From: Sipunculus nudus
Lineage: Eukaryota > Annelida > Sipuncula > Golfingiida > Sipunculidae
DNA length: 64,000 nucleotides
Reading direction: 5' to 3'
NCBI GenBank assembly: GCA_026874595.1
Contig: CM049306.1
Location: forward strand, 57,726,019-57,790,018
Shown: positions 1 to 12,900 of the stretch, in pieces
Position numbering within the stretch: the first letter of the stretch is position 1
Layout: each line of letters opens with the position of its first letter
Notes under the pieces: model-generated
What the model was told of the DNA's origin: nothing
The model's input: only the letters and a program-made list of their open reading frames with translations
Databases searched by the model: none
Made by a program: the position numbers and the translations under genes

Positions 1-520
1 ATGATACAGGCACTGATGACCCCTGTACAAAAAGGGCCAATGCAGGTGGCGCCACCAATACCTCAATTTCAGATATGACTCATGTGACCAACATTGGCAT
101 AAAATTTGGTGATGATAGGTCCAGCGGTTTCTGAGATTGTAATTTTAGTATGCTTTTTTTGGACAGATAACTAATTTCAACTTCCTGTAACTCGGCCAAA
201 AATCACCGAACTTAAACCATTCGAACAAACTTGAGAGAGATTGTTCGAGGAATCATTTCTGTGAAATATTGGACAATTTGGCTGAACAATTTCGGAGAAG
301 AAGATTTTTAAAGGTTTTTTAGCTTTTTCCCTATAAAATCTAAGAAAATGCAGTTAGACAAAAAATAAGCAAAATCCGATAGAGTTTTTTTAGATGACTA
401 ATCTTTTGCATCAAATTTTGTGATGTCAACTCCAGCCGTTTTCAAGATAGTATGGGTTAACGTACAGACAACGGAAGACGCCACCCCATCCCATAAGCTC
501 ACAGGTTCGCTAAAAATGAT
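1..520. repeat. Fragment of a modular interspersed element with GGTGGCGCCACC
   Basis: Starts at the window edge. It contains the perfect palindrome at 45-56 and phrases typical of the neighbouring element families (a 'conserved target sentence' with ATTTTGTGATG and GCCGTTTTCAAGATAG) and ends near CACCCCATCCCATAAGCTCAC. It is related in style to the elements at 25147, 30328 and 47341 but is a separate family. No coding potential was seen. Confidence 0.55.
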
Positions 521-705
521 TATTTAAATAACTAAGGTAGCAGGAAAAAGGCTAGCGGTAACCATGGTTAAACAAGTAAATATAAATGGAACACTGGCTG
601 AAGTATAACATGACCTGATAATTGGCTATTCATATCGAACAGCTGTGCAGTATGTATATTTATATCATACAACGGTGCAGTATGTATTTATATCAAGAAT
701 TTTAC

Positions 706-941
706 CCCTTGTCGAAGGTCTGTGCTGTTATTGGTATGGAGGATGCTGACAGTGACATTGTCAGCACTTTCGATGGTCTCGTTATGGATTGTCTGGTTGC
801 CGATGATCCACTGCACCTTGTATATAACATCTGCATCTGCAACCTCTGGGAGCTGACACTGGAATCTTGGCTCATCAGAACTGTTGGTCATTTCTTTTGG
901 TGCTAGTGTGATGATTGGTTCTTTTTTTAACACCGGATAGG
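706..941 (-). CDS. Gene B (partial): Ig-like exon of the VWDE region
   Basis: A 236-nt exon, phase 1 in and phase 0 out, the same phases as gene A exon 11. It encodes PYPVLKKEPIITL, PRFQCQLPEV, then IYKVQWIIGNQTIHNETI, with several N-glycosylation sequons, and ends LRQG before GTAAAA. The gene continues to the left of the window. Confidence 0.78.
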
Positions 942-1405
942 CTGCAAAGGACATGCATCAAATGTTATCATTAAAATGGTTTTGACAAATAAGAATATTT
1001 TCGGTGGCACATCTATGAATGTCTGGATATATAATGGAATTTCAGCACAGTTATCAAGAGGCTGTTACTTACATATATTCTGGTATTTATAATTTAAAAA
1101 AAGAAGCTTCCCTACAGCTTACTAGAACATATGTAAAAACTGAAAATTTTTATTAAATTGAAAAAGAGCTACAGGATTGCTTGGCAGGTTGCTTATTTGA
1201 AAATGTCTAATGAACAACTGAAAAAAAATACCTCCCCCCTATCCCATTCTCCCTCCCTTGGCTGATAAAGGAATGTAATAAAGGGGATAATAAGTAAAAA
1301 CAATAAAGCACAGTGGTCTATTTTATGAATTGAATAACAAATTCTGTTTTATAAAAAAAATTAAAAACCACACAAATATTTAAAAAACCAAAAATATAAA
1401 GTAAA
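942..1405. other. Intron of gene B, nothing recognised
   Basis: AT-rich sequence with a polypyrimidine stretch around 1230-1260 and no open frame or repeat I recognise. Confidence 0.5.
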
Positions 1406-3100
1406 CTAGATGTGTCGGAACGACACGAATGCCCCCGCCTGGGGCAAATTAGAAACATTTGTTAAATTTTGTAAAATTTTTTAAGTTCAGGAAGTGTTGT
1501 ATGGTCAAAAGTAGGTCAACAAGGGCAAAATGCAAACCCGATCTGTAAAGGGTCATTATCAAGCAACACACCAAAAATCAGGCCAGTACCTGCAGGCATT
1601 GTGAAAAAAAGTCCATATATGTGCATTTTTCATGAAAATTTCTGTCTTTCATGAAATTTTCTATGTTCAGGATCTGTCATATGGTGAAAAATAGGTTAAC
1701 TCGGACGAAACGCGAACTTGATCTGTAAGTGGTCATTATGCGCCCACAGACCTTACATTAGGCCAGTATCTGTAAGCATTGTATTGCGAAACTAGAATAT
1801 TAGCAAAAGTTGATAATCATTTATAAATTTAAATTGGAGAGGTATATACCATGTTTCATAACAATCCACCAAATGCTTCCTGAGAAATAAGCTCCTAAGT
1901 TTTTTTTCTATACTAAGCTCTGTGACCTTGAAAAGTAGGTCAAGATCACCCATCTTTGAACTTGACCAAGATTTTGTAAATATAATGCAATAGCACTGAA
2001 GAAATGAAGTTCCTGTGTTGAATACCTTTGGAGATATCCTGCACAAAAGGCCAAAATTGAAAAAATCCGATAAAATTTCATTAAAAAATCAGAAATTGCA
2101 GGAGGCACCACCAAAATTGTGCAGCACATACAGACCATCAGTCCCAATGATCATAGTAAGTTTTGTGAAAATCCACACAATGGTTCCTGAGATATAAACT
2201 TCTGAGTGTTTTTCTATAATCAGCTCTAAAATGTAGAAAAATGAGTCACGGTCACCCATCTTCGAACTTGACCGAGATTTTATCAATATACATCTTCACT
2301 GATGAAATAAAATTCCAACGGTGAATCCTTTTAGAGATATCCCGCTCACAAGGTAAAAGTTAACAGACGGGGAACGGACGGACGGACAGACACCAGACAG
2401 ACAGATGGACAGATGGTCAGCTTGTGTGACGACAATAGCCCATCAGCCTATGAGCTGAGGGCTAAAAATGGCTGTACATGTGTATTTGTCATGAAAATTT
2501 CTGTTTTCATGAATTTTTCTAAGTTTAGGAGCCGTAAAACGGTCAAAAGTAGGTCAACCGGGACGAAACGCGAACTCGATCTGTAACTGGTCATTATCTG
2601 CCCACACACCAAAAATCAGGCCAATATCTGCAGGCATTGCGAAAAAAAGTCTGTACATGTGTATTTGTCATGAAAATTTCTATTTTTCATGAAATTTTCT
2701 AAGTTTAGGAGCCGTAAAACAGCCAAAAGTAGGTCAACCGGGACGAAACGCGAACTCGATCTGTAACTGGTCATTATCTGCCCACACACTAAAAATCAGG
2801 CCAATATCTGCAGGCATTGCCAAAAAAAAGTCCGTACATGTGTATTTGTCATGAAAATTTCTATTTTTCATTTAATTTTCTAAGTTTAGGAGCCGTAAAA
2901 CGGTCAAAAGTAGGTCAACCGGGACGAAACGCGAACTCGATCTGTAACTGGTCATTATCTGCCCACACACCAAAAATCAGGCCAATATCTGCAGGCATCG
3001 CGAAAAAAAGTCCGTACAAGTTCAAACTACAACTGTTTGATTTCGGAATGACGGACATGGGTAAAACTATATGCCCCGGCCACTTTGTGGCGGGGGCATA
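1406..3100 (-). mobile_element. Helitron-like non-autonomous element B, copy 1
   Basis: Read on the minus strand its 3' end is a hairpin GTGTCG-TTC-CGACAC, then AT, then CTAG followed by host T: the layout of a Helitron 3' terminus (hairpin plus CTRR). The other end is a long hairpin around TGCCCC...GGGGGCA (3071-3099). Inside are about three tandem 180-bp modules (from 2472) and a GACGGACGGACAGAC-type tract near 2370. It lies in an intron of gene B. No Rep/helicase is encoded. A second copy is at 47341-48987. Confidence 0.7.
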
Positions 3101-3340
3101 AAAAGTCATTAAAGTAACTGGTAGACCGCAGATCCCGGTATTTTATTACAGATCTACTTTTAATATAATAAATAGTTCCCGAAAATGGAACCTCGAAGTC
3201 GAAGGTAGCTAGATTTGAATTGGTTTACGCGGCTTTTTGGTAAACGCCAGTCTTCATGAAATTAGCTATGCATTATTAGCTGCATGGAGCGTGCACATAT
3301 GGACCAATGTTCATTTTATCAGCTGATTTTATTTACTTAC

Positions 3341-3958
3341 GGACAGGGCAGTCCTGAATGTTGGCCATCACCTCGGCCGCATTGAGCTCTCTGTTGTACA
3401 GCTGAACGCATGACAGCCGGCCTTTGAAGCCCTTCCCAACTCGGAGCACACCTTGCGTAGCGAGAGGTCTTCTTTCAAGCTGAATAGTTATGTTTTCAGC
3501 TTGGTTCAGATACAAAGTTGCTTTTCCTGACACATAACTATAGGTAACGGCCACTTGCTGCCACCGGTTAGCCTGTAGCCCTTTCAGCAGTGCCACCTCC
3601 TTAGATCTGGCTGTGTAGTCGCGACTCCTTGCCGTAAAGCGGCTGTATCCGCCTGACACTTGACCTAGAGAGACGCCTTCCTTGTCGTCTGCTCCGAACT
3701 GAAGAAACGCCGCCGTGTCGGAGGTTTCAGGGTACACGTGAAGTAAAATGCTAATTGAATATTTCGTATCCAACCCTCCATCATTGGCGATCTCAACATA
3801 GCTGTCAGGTTCGCCAGAGAAAACTGCAGCCCCGAACGGCCAGCCTTTTGGCCCGTCGTCGAACCGGATGTTAAACGCGTTACCGTTGTTTTGACTTTCT
3901 GAGATGTCACGGCCCTCAGCACATTTGTCCAAAGGAAATAAGGCAATAAGAGACTTTT
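3341..3958 (-). CDS. Gene B (partial): laminin-G-like exon of a tandem paralogue
   Basis: A 618-nt exon, phase 1 in and out. It contains LIALFPLDKC, KGWPFGAAVFSGEPDSYVEI, ANRWQQVAVTYSYVSGKATL, GVLRVGKGFKGRLSCVQLYN and ends DCPV. It is the same LamG module as gene A exons 9-10, without the internal intron. Acceptor TTTTTTGCAG and donor GTAAGT are strong. It lies about 1.6 kb past the end of gene A, in the same orientation. No start exon was found between the two, so it may begin by splicing from gene A exons or be a remnant. Confidence 0.8.
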
Positions 3959-4696
3959 CTGCAAAAAAATGTAAACGGTAAAATAATTTAGGCCTATAAT
4001 ATAACATTTATATCGTACTTCTGATATATCCTAAATAACTGAAATCAGCTATAGCCTACAGTCCGTCCCAGTACCCGTGTCCTCATGTTTCTCCGGGATA
4101 TTTTTTATACAAGTAAAACAGTAAACCTTTCTGGTCCAACGTTTGTAGAAATTATTCCGCCGACTTATTGCTAAAAAGTATGCCTAATGCCAAACTTTGC
4201 TTTGATTTTGTATGAGACAAATAATCCAAAATATGACAAAACAAGTTACAGCGTTTACGACTTATTCCTTGCCTGAGAAGTGATGATAAACAAGCCAGTC
4301 AAACTTATGATGTCAGTCAATTGAAGGTCAGCATAAATACCGCAAAAGAGTCTCAAAATAAATACGTTTTTCATGATAAATAACTAGAATTTACTACTTT
4401 ACACAAAATCTGCGGAATATCTGTTTATCAATTTCAGGCCAAAGGGCATTTTTAAAGAATATTCTGAAAATAATTATCTCGAAAAACATGCGGGTCCACA
4501 GGGGTTTTGGGACGGACTAGGTCTATATAGGTTTTCAAATTATAGGCCTTATTTGCCTATAGAATGTATAGGCCTACAGCGTCTTATGGGGGGGGGGGGG
4601 GGACATAGGCTATATAACTTACAAAGTAATTTATTTATTGGGCCCTTATATAAGCCTGAAATACAGTAAAATTGCAGCGTTTTGAGTACTTATAAC

Positions 4697-5195
4697 CATG
4701 CAATGTCTGCGACCACATGGATTTATGTTGAGTGCACTCCACCCCCCCCCCCCCCTTTCTAAAAAAAAAAAAACAAAAAAAAAAAAAACAAAAACACGCT
4801 GGACTTTTGCCCGGGGGGGGAAGGGGGGGGGGGGGAGTGGCGTTTACTGATTACTCTTAACATCACACGTGAACCAAGTGTATGTACATTCCAGGTTGGT
4901 GATGCAGCACGTGCCCAACTTAGTTTAGTCTTGATGTCACGTTAAAAATACGTCACCTAATTGGGAGCAGTGTGTCATACAGTGTCTGCGACCACATAAA
5001 GTATACTCCTGCATTTTAATGCTCCCCCTAAAAAAAGAACACGCTAGACTTGCTTCTTTATGCCCGAGATGGGGGATGGGGAGGGGGGGAAGGGGGGTCA
5101 CTGATAACTCTCACATCACACGTGGCTAAAAGTGTAGGCCTATTCAAGTTTGCTGATGCAGCACATGCCCAACTTATGTTAGTCTTGATGTCACG
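4697..5195. repeat. Imperfect tandem duplication (about 280 bp period) between genes A and B
   Basis: Two copies start at the GTCTGCGACCACAT sequences near 4705 and 4984 and each ends with TTGATGTCACG (about 4941 and 5195). Both carry G- and C-runs and a conserved CATCACACGTG followed by GATGCAGCAC. No coding content was seen; the G-runs could fold into quadruplexes. Confidence 0.6.
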
Positions 5196-5620
5196 ACTTC
5201 ATCTCGGGGTTTTATTGGCGGATTCAGCTCTTATGAAATCACACGGATCAATTTATAAGAGGTCGACCTATTCACCGGCACAGCGATATGGACTATATAT
5301 AGCCGTCTCGCGCCGTGTCACGGAATCCTGTAGGCTAACCGGTTGATAATATTAGTGGCTGGTGGATTTTTAAAGCAAGTACTGCAGTGCATGCTTATAG
5401 TACTCGATTCCAGTTTGCACATTAACGCGGACAGACACAGAATATGCTTTTCAGAATAAATATGTGGGTGAAACAGAATAGTCATTTGGTGTTCCAATGG
5501 AAAATCCACAGGTTTACAGCTCAGGTAATGAAAAAAAGGTAAAACGGGACACAAATCATCAAAGATTCAGAGAATGTTCCCGATAATATTATTTCCGATT
5601 ACATTAAAATTGATAATTAT

Positions 5621-5626
5621 TTTATT
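5621..5626 (-). terminator. Poly(A) signal of gene A
   Basis: AATAAA on the minus strand about 39 nt after the stop codon. The 3' UTR is therefore short, which is common in invertebrates. Position fits; cleavage was not observed. Confidence 0.65.
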
Positions 5627-5664
5627 TATACATATTTTAAACCTTTCATTAAATTCGTTCATGT

Positions 5665-5787
5665 TTACACACTTTGAGAAGTAGTCCAGGCAGTCTTGTT
5701 TACACTTGGGTCGCAGCTCTCAAACTCCCGTCCAGGGTTGACGTCACCGGGAGCATAACACTTCCCTCCAATCAGACATGAGTTGTT
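5665..5787 (-). CDS. Gene A exon 27: Cys-rich C-terminus and stop
   Basis: Phase 0 in. It encodes SCLIGGKCYAPGDVNP then SCDPSVNKTAW and ends TTSQSV with TAA at 5667-5665. The acceptor follows a long pyrimidine tract. An AATAAA at 5626-5621 supports this as the terminal exon. A weak phase-1 donor (CCCG|GTGACG) inside it could allow splicing onward to gene B. Confidence 0.82.
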   Translation of the reverse strand, partial: NNSCLIGGKCYAPGDVNPGREFESCDPSVNKTAWTTSQSV

Positions 5788-8579
5788 CTAAAGAAAAAAA
5801 ACCCAAAGTATATGCAGTCAATGCATTCTTTAGATTTGTCTTAAAACTGGACGGGTCGAGTGTGACCAGGACACTTTAACTGGTAGAGGTACCGGTATAA
5901 ATAGCATTGACAGATGCAGCGAGTAACATATATTTTTGTTGAAAGCAAATAAGTACAAGTAATAATTAAGAGTACTGAATTCCATTGCAGAACTCTGACG
6001 AATGACAAATTATATATTTTATTTACAAAATATCAATACTGTATCTATCTATATTATGAGGCGAAACTGATATGGCTTGTACAAGCTGACATGTGGGGTA
6101 GGGGGCACTGGGTACTATGTAAAAAAATATACTATTATACATGTGTACATTGTTATGTATACACATGGAGAGAGAAAGAAACCAAAGGTAATACATTCTA
6201 TGCGAGATCTCAGGCCTCTGATATCAATATAAGGGTTTTGGTGCAAGGGCTTTTTATTATGGTACCTGTATATATATACTACAGAATTTATGAGTGAGAT
6301 TTTTCAAGCATGAATGCAAAAGCAGATAAAAACTTTTTAGCCATCAAACTCAATATGTATGTATCATCAGACCTTAGCTTACGCCGTAAAAGAGAAGTTT
6401 TAAATCAGATGCATGAAGATCTTTGTACACAATTTGTATAACACCCTGACAATAAAGGTCTTACCTTTTGCACACACGTGTTGGTTGTCAGGTTGCATGT
6501 CTGGCAGTCCGGGTCCACAACAAGGTACAGCAGGTCCTGGCTGATGTTGACCATATTGTTTGACACTGAGACAAGGTAGCTGTCATAGTTGACGCCAACA
6601 GTCAGCTGGCACCGCACCTCTGAGATGGAGATGAACTGGGCCTTGGAAACCTGAACGTTACCTACCTTAGTGTAAGACGATGCACTGACCTGTAACATCG
6701 AACGCCAAGTCATTATATACTCGAGAAAAACAAATCAAGGGGATATAAATTCCATAAAAAATATGAAAATGAAAGCAATGGTGATTTTGTGAAGAAGAGA
6801 GAGACGAAGAAGAAGTGTTATTCCGTGTTTTGTATAATCATCTGTAAATGTATGAATTTTCTTAGAATATATTGCGACAATTATACAGGCGTTTAAAGGC
6901 AAACATGATGGTTATCATTTAAAAATGACCGATTTCATTTTCCATGGCTATCGAGGCCATATATATAAAATATTTATGATGTAAAAACTCAAACAGTATC
7001 CCCGTTATTAAACTTAAAAGTTTAAGTTCCAAAAGTCAGAAACATATTGTGTACACCCCCCTGCAAGAGATAGGCATTTTCCACATGTTGTGACACATAT
7101 TGGACAAAAATTGCGAAATGTCCCATTCTTGTTCCAACTGGATTGTTAAAGCAGTAGAGAAAAGGTACATATCGGAATTGTTTCACTGAAAAAAAGTGGA
7201 AAGAAGAGTGCTAGTGAAAAAAAGTAATTAGCGTAATTTCAGGAAATCTTAAAAAAAGAGTGACTCTTAATCAAAGTGATTTGGCAGGCCTGATTTAAAC
7301 AGTATTATTTTATTTCTTAAGAATTGTGAAAGTACACACTGTCCAGTCCCGATTTTCTCTCAGAATTAGAAAGCAAACTACAATATGATCATGTATCTTA
7401 CATACCTCAACTTTCTGGTAGTAACACTGCAGACTGTAGCTGGCCACGAAATTCCAACCAACCATGACGACAGAGTTACACGGACTGAGTTGAGGGTTGC
7501 ACACATCACCTTCTCGGAAAGCCACTACATCCGGAGCGGTAGTGTTGTCCACAGAACAGTCTATACCAATCCAGCCGGCGTCACATTCACAGGTACCTGC
7601 AATTTATCAAACAGTTTAGTATCAAACTAAATTTAGTTATTTAGTTTGTTTATCAAACAGTATAGTATCCCCCATATTCAGATCCTTGAAAAGTAATGTT
7701 AGCTTTCAAAAGTAGTTTTGCTGTTCCCGAGTCACATTTAACCTCGGTTTGACCTGTTTCGTCTTCCCAAACGATAACAATAATATAATTCCAAATAACT
7801 GCGTTTATCTTGTCGTTTGCAAATCATTGTATGTTTTAAGAATAATAAGAAGACGTTTGGCGGTTCATATTTGCAAAACTGTACATTTATTTAGCTTTAT
7901 GCCTTAAATGGGTAATTAGCCATATGAAATATCAAGATAGTTAAATACTTTCACTCTAATTTATATAAAGTGTCAAATAACCATACAACCGTTTTCTTGA
8001 CCTCTGCTTCACTTTGCTATATGACTGTCTATAATTTTACCATTTATCAATCTCAAAATGTTATTACTGAAGGAGAACAAGTTCTTACCATTAACACACG
8101 CCCCGTTGTTGGCACAGTCGTTAATACAGAGGTAGTTGATAATGCTGGTGTCCGGCTGAATGATACCGGAGATATTCTTCCACAGGGAGGGGGTCCTGTC
8201 AACTAACAGCAGACACTGCTCCACAAGGGAGTTGATTCCAGCAAATGCCCAATTCGGGTCCCCGGTTGCCTATAAAATGAACAGATAAAAATTTCAAGTT
8301 TATGTTATTTTGAGTCAGTTTAAGCAGGACTTGAAATTTACAATTTCATACCAAAAAAATCCAAATTTAAAAACTTTATAATATATAATACATTACTTCG
8401 TTTATTATTTTATATAAATTCAGCAAACCGACCAATGCTGTGAAATGCTGTTTTCGATATTTAAAATCTCCTTGTCTCATTCCAACTGGTGTTTTTTTTA
8501 TCTTTTATGTTAACTTGCCATTAAACATAAAAATACAAATTACTATGTTGACACATCAAGTTGAGATAAAAAAAAACTT

Positions 8580-8641
<62 letters not shown>

Positions 8642-9008
8642 TTTATATAAGTTGCTCTCATACAGACTAATAATCTCTTACTTTGATATCGGCCACACAG
8701 TTGTCAACTGCCCCCTGGATGTCGAGGCCAGGCACGCGGTCACTGCCACAACGTTTTGTAACCTCTGCTTGATTGATGGTGTCCGTACATTTAGTGGTGG
8801 CGTCGGCCCTGTCCCACCCTGGTGGCCAATCGGTATTATCCTATAATCGATTTACAAATATATCATTGTAGGACCATTGGTTCGTAGAACTGTACCTTCC
8901 TTTTCATATTACCATTTATAAATTATACATGATGAGACTGCATGAGATGGGATTCTGTCCGATTTTTTTTTAGAATTGCAAGGTATCCACAACAAAGGTG
9001 TTCTATAA

Positions 9009-9055
<47 letters not shown>

Positions 9056-9868
9056 AACATGATTACCAGGCGTTATATTAATAGCACTGGACATTATTCA
9101 TGAAGGTATTCACTGGGTTTCATTGGTGATAATTTTCCTTAAATTTAAGATATCAATATATTTTCATGTTATTTACAATAAAAAAGTTACTCTGTAATAT
9201 GCTGCAACGCAACATTCTACATGCGAGTTATTTAATAATGATACTCAATGACACAATATAACGATTACGTACTTCAACATTTTCAATTTTTAAACATTTC
9301 TCTCAATTGCTGTTACATGTAAGTTTTACTTGAGATCACCTGATATACATTATATATACACGCTTTTAAAACACCTATTAACTACTTTTAACATTCAAAA
9401 CAGTCAAAACTATCTATACACTGAAACAACTGAAATTATTACATACATTTGTTGGAAGCGACAGCCAATACTTAGTATAATTATCATGCAAACGAAAGTC
9501 AGAAAGGGTTGATATATAAAAAGATGAAATTGCGAAATACTTTTTTCTACAAAGGGTCTTTGAAAAATTCATATCCATGCAGATCAATAAAAAAAGGCGA
9601 TATATACAGTTCTACCTTCATCATCTAGTATATAGATTATCTGCTCATTATCCGTACAATAAATTAAAAGAAAGGTCAAATTTAAGTAACAATTATATAC
9701 ATGTTCTATGATTGTTACAACAAGAAATTTATGTACACAGAAAATAACGAGCAATTTGACGAATATACGAATAAAGAAAGACTTAACAGAGGTTAACACT
9801 ACGAAAAAATGCTGAAATCATTTACTTCTGTTCCACAGTTCTTGCAAATTTAGGGATTTGTCGTTCTT

Positions 9869-9910
<42 letters not shown>

Positions 9911-12900
9911 GACACATGAACACTACTAGGATGACATGGAAAATATATATAACTATGTCACAGGACACGCATGCATGGATTTCCGCTTTAAAAACAAAAA
10001 CGAGTGTAATGGGTAAATAAATTAAGTTCTAAACAAATACAAAAATACAATAAACAAAACATTAATGTTCAGGCACTTCAGTAACGAAAACAGATACCAT
10101 AATTGTGGCAATTTGTATTTTCACGGCAAAATTAAGCAAGGGTTACAGAAAATGAAAAATGAGTGATTGAGATTTTTTTATTTATTCTTTGATGATAAGA
10201 TTTGTACATACATTTTGCATATATGGAGATATATAGTTGCACACCAAATAAACACTACAACACGAAAACCAGTAATACTATTATAATACTTACACCCGGC
10301 TGATCCTGGAATTAAAACATGAAGTGAAGCAGGATTTTAATAACCTGTATGCTACATAATGTAGAATGATTCATTGTCGTGTATGTCGCAAATGGAATAT
10401 AATTTATTTTTATAAAAATCAACTATATTTTACAATTTGTCTTCAGTCATTCTAATAATATAACTGCAAATCAGTTTTTCATCATAACTCGTATAATTTC
10501 ACATTTAGAACACATACGCTTTATTATAGATATGATTATGGAAGTATTTAGGCCTACATATCAGCATTGGTATACACTTAAATGGTGTCCAAAACTGTAA
10601 TAGTGTCAAAAATATCGAGTGACTTGGTTGCAAAACATATACGTGTGACCGGAAGTGAATTAAAACTGAATATTAGTACATAATGATGAAATTTGCCGTT
10701 AAGTACATATGGCGACTGTCGTTACATTTATCCGTTGTTAGTCATCAACATGTAGAAATGCGCAGATTTTTTAGGAAAACATGTATAAAATATCTTATTT
10801 CATCCATATACTTTGTCAATTATATGATCTTTGAAATCAGAAGACATTTAGCTAGTAACATCACTGGTAATAAAGTCATTTTTATACATGTATATGTTAT
10901 TCTGTGTGTTTGTGTTGTGTATTATGTGACAGCAAGAATTTAAAAGAATGAGATTTATCCCTAAGTCTACCAACTATTCTCGATTATGAAAATTTAAACA
11001 TATGAGGGCTAGAATAATGATATGTGATGCTCCATTCCTTCACCTGTATTATACATACGGACTTCCCACAGGTAGAAACTATTCTGTGATAGTACAACTT
11101 ACCTGCGGCTCGTCCTCGATATATTCGAACAACTGTCCATTTGGAACAGGCTGGGAACACTCTCTGGGAGTCTGGGCTCGGACCAGCAACGCGTCTGTGA
11201 GATCGTTGCCCTCCCGGTATTTCAGATGACTGAGTTCCGCCTCTGTGCAAGGTTTTAAAATAATGATCAATGTTGTATTTTCAAATAATATACAACTTCG
11301 CAGTGTAGATATAGCTATAGCATTAATTTATTATCATTTAAATGCTACAAATCGCTCCCTCCGCGTTCGAGTTATATAGTATAGGATTACCCTTGAAAAT
11401 ATTGGAGCGGAAATGACTTGCATCAGTAGTATTGGGAATATACAGATTATGAAGGGTAAATGTAGCTAGCTTCAATCAAGACTGCCAGTATACTTCATTC
11501 TGGTGCCTACATCTGAAGGTTAAAAATAAAAATATATACTTTGCATTTTATATGTATTTTTTACAGATTTGTATTCTGAGGGGAAGCGTATAAGGATAAC
11601 CGATATTTTATAGATTTTCTCAGCAGAATACCGTATATGTAGTTTTTATTTTAGTTTTTTTTTTTTTTTTGGGGGGGGGGTTGATATTTAGGACTATATG
11701 TGAAATACTGAAAGATTCGCCATTTACTGATATACCAAAAATAAATGAGAAGAACAAAACGGGTATGCGAAGGGTAATGCCTGAGTTTCATTTGCATTTT
11801 CGGGTATAAAAGCATGTTTTTAAACCTTCATGGTAAATATGCTCAGATTCAAAGCATTGACAGATGTAAATTTTTCTACCAGCTAACTGTATGTGATATT
11901 TTATACAGTCTTTATTTTCTTAGCTTTTATTTGTTACTGGATTTGCGTGTTCCTCACGGAGATGTATATTTTATTAATTACCCGTAGGTTCCACAAAGTC
12001 GTAGTAGTCGTAGGCCATGTTGCTGGACCAGCTCTCGGGGTGTGTGTCTTTTGTTTTGACCTGGAGATGACATGGTTTACTGTCAAGTCTGGCACCATAG
12101 TTGACAGAAAGGCACGTGAAGTCCTGTTCCTCCAGACACAAACGCTTACATTCCTCCGCGGTCCGTACACCCTGGACCGTCTTCCTGCTGTCACCCGAAA
12201 GCCCCCAGGCCCGGATTCGTCGCCATACCTTCGTCCCTGTCGAAAATCCGTTTACTTTAAATCATGATAGCCTGTGGAATTATTTTCGTCTAACTATTCT
12301 TGCTTGATTTGTGATAAGTTTTTGTCTGTTTTCTATTATATATGATGCTTTTACAATATGGAAATATTCCGATTAAATATTTCATAAATAACTTTGATTT
12401 CAAAATATATAAATGGCTAAAAATACTTTAAATAAACTCTTTTTTACAAATATACAGCACATGTAACCACATAATCCTGTAATTCTGTGATTTTCCTTAC
12501 CCATGACTTGCTGCGGTTTGCCTGAGCACGGTTGCTGGTCGAGGGCCACAGCACAGTGTCCATCCCCGGGACTGGAACAACCACAGTACTGGCTGACCTC
12601 CTCCTCCTCATCCTCCTGTTCTGTCACGTTAGAGCGGCAGACCCCGAGGTAGAGGCTCTGATCAGGCGGGACTCTGTCAATAGATAACAAAGCCTGTAAA
12701 GTTTTGAGTTGGGTCTGGGTTGGAAGATCCAACCCAGTAACACTCGCAAGAAAACCTTGAATAGGTTCTAAGATCTAGAAAGGAGGGGGAGGGGTTGAGG
12801 TCGGAAAGATTGGCCTGAGCCGCTTATAAAAGAATGCGGCGGCTAAAAAAAAGGGGGAGGTCCAGACTCCCTTGGACCATTCCCCTGGATTGGCTTCTGT

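Noticed and set aside
12674-12732. 5' extension of exon 19 using earlier acceptors
   Set aside because: Those acceptors give phase 0 or 1, whereas exon 18 ends in phase 2; only ATTGACAG fits and restores the vWFD exit pattern.
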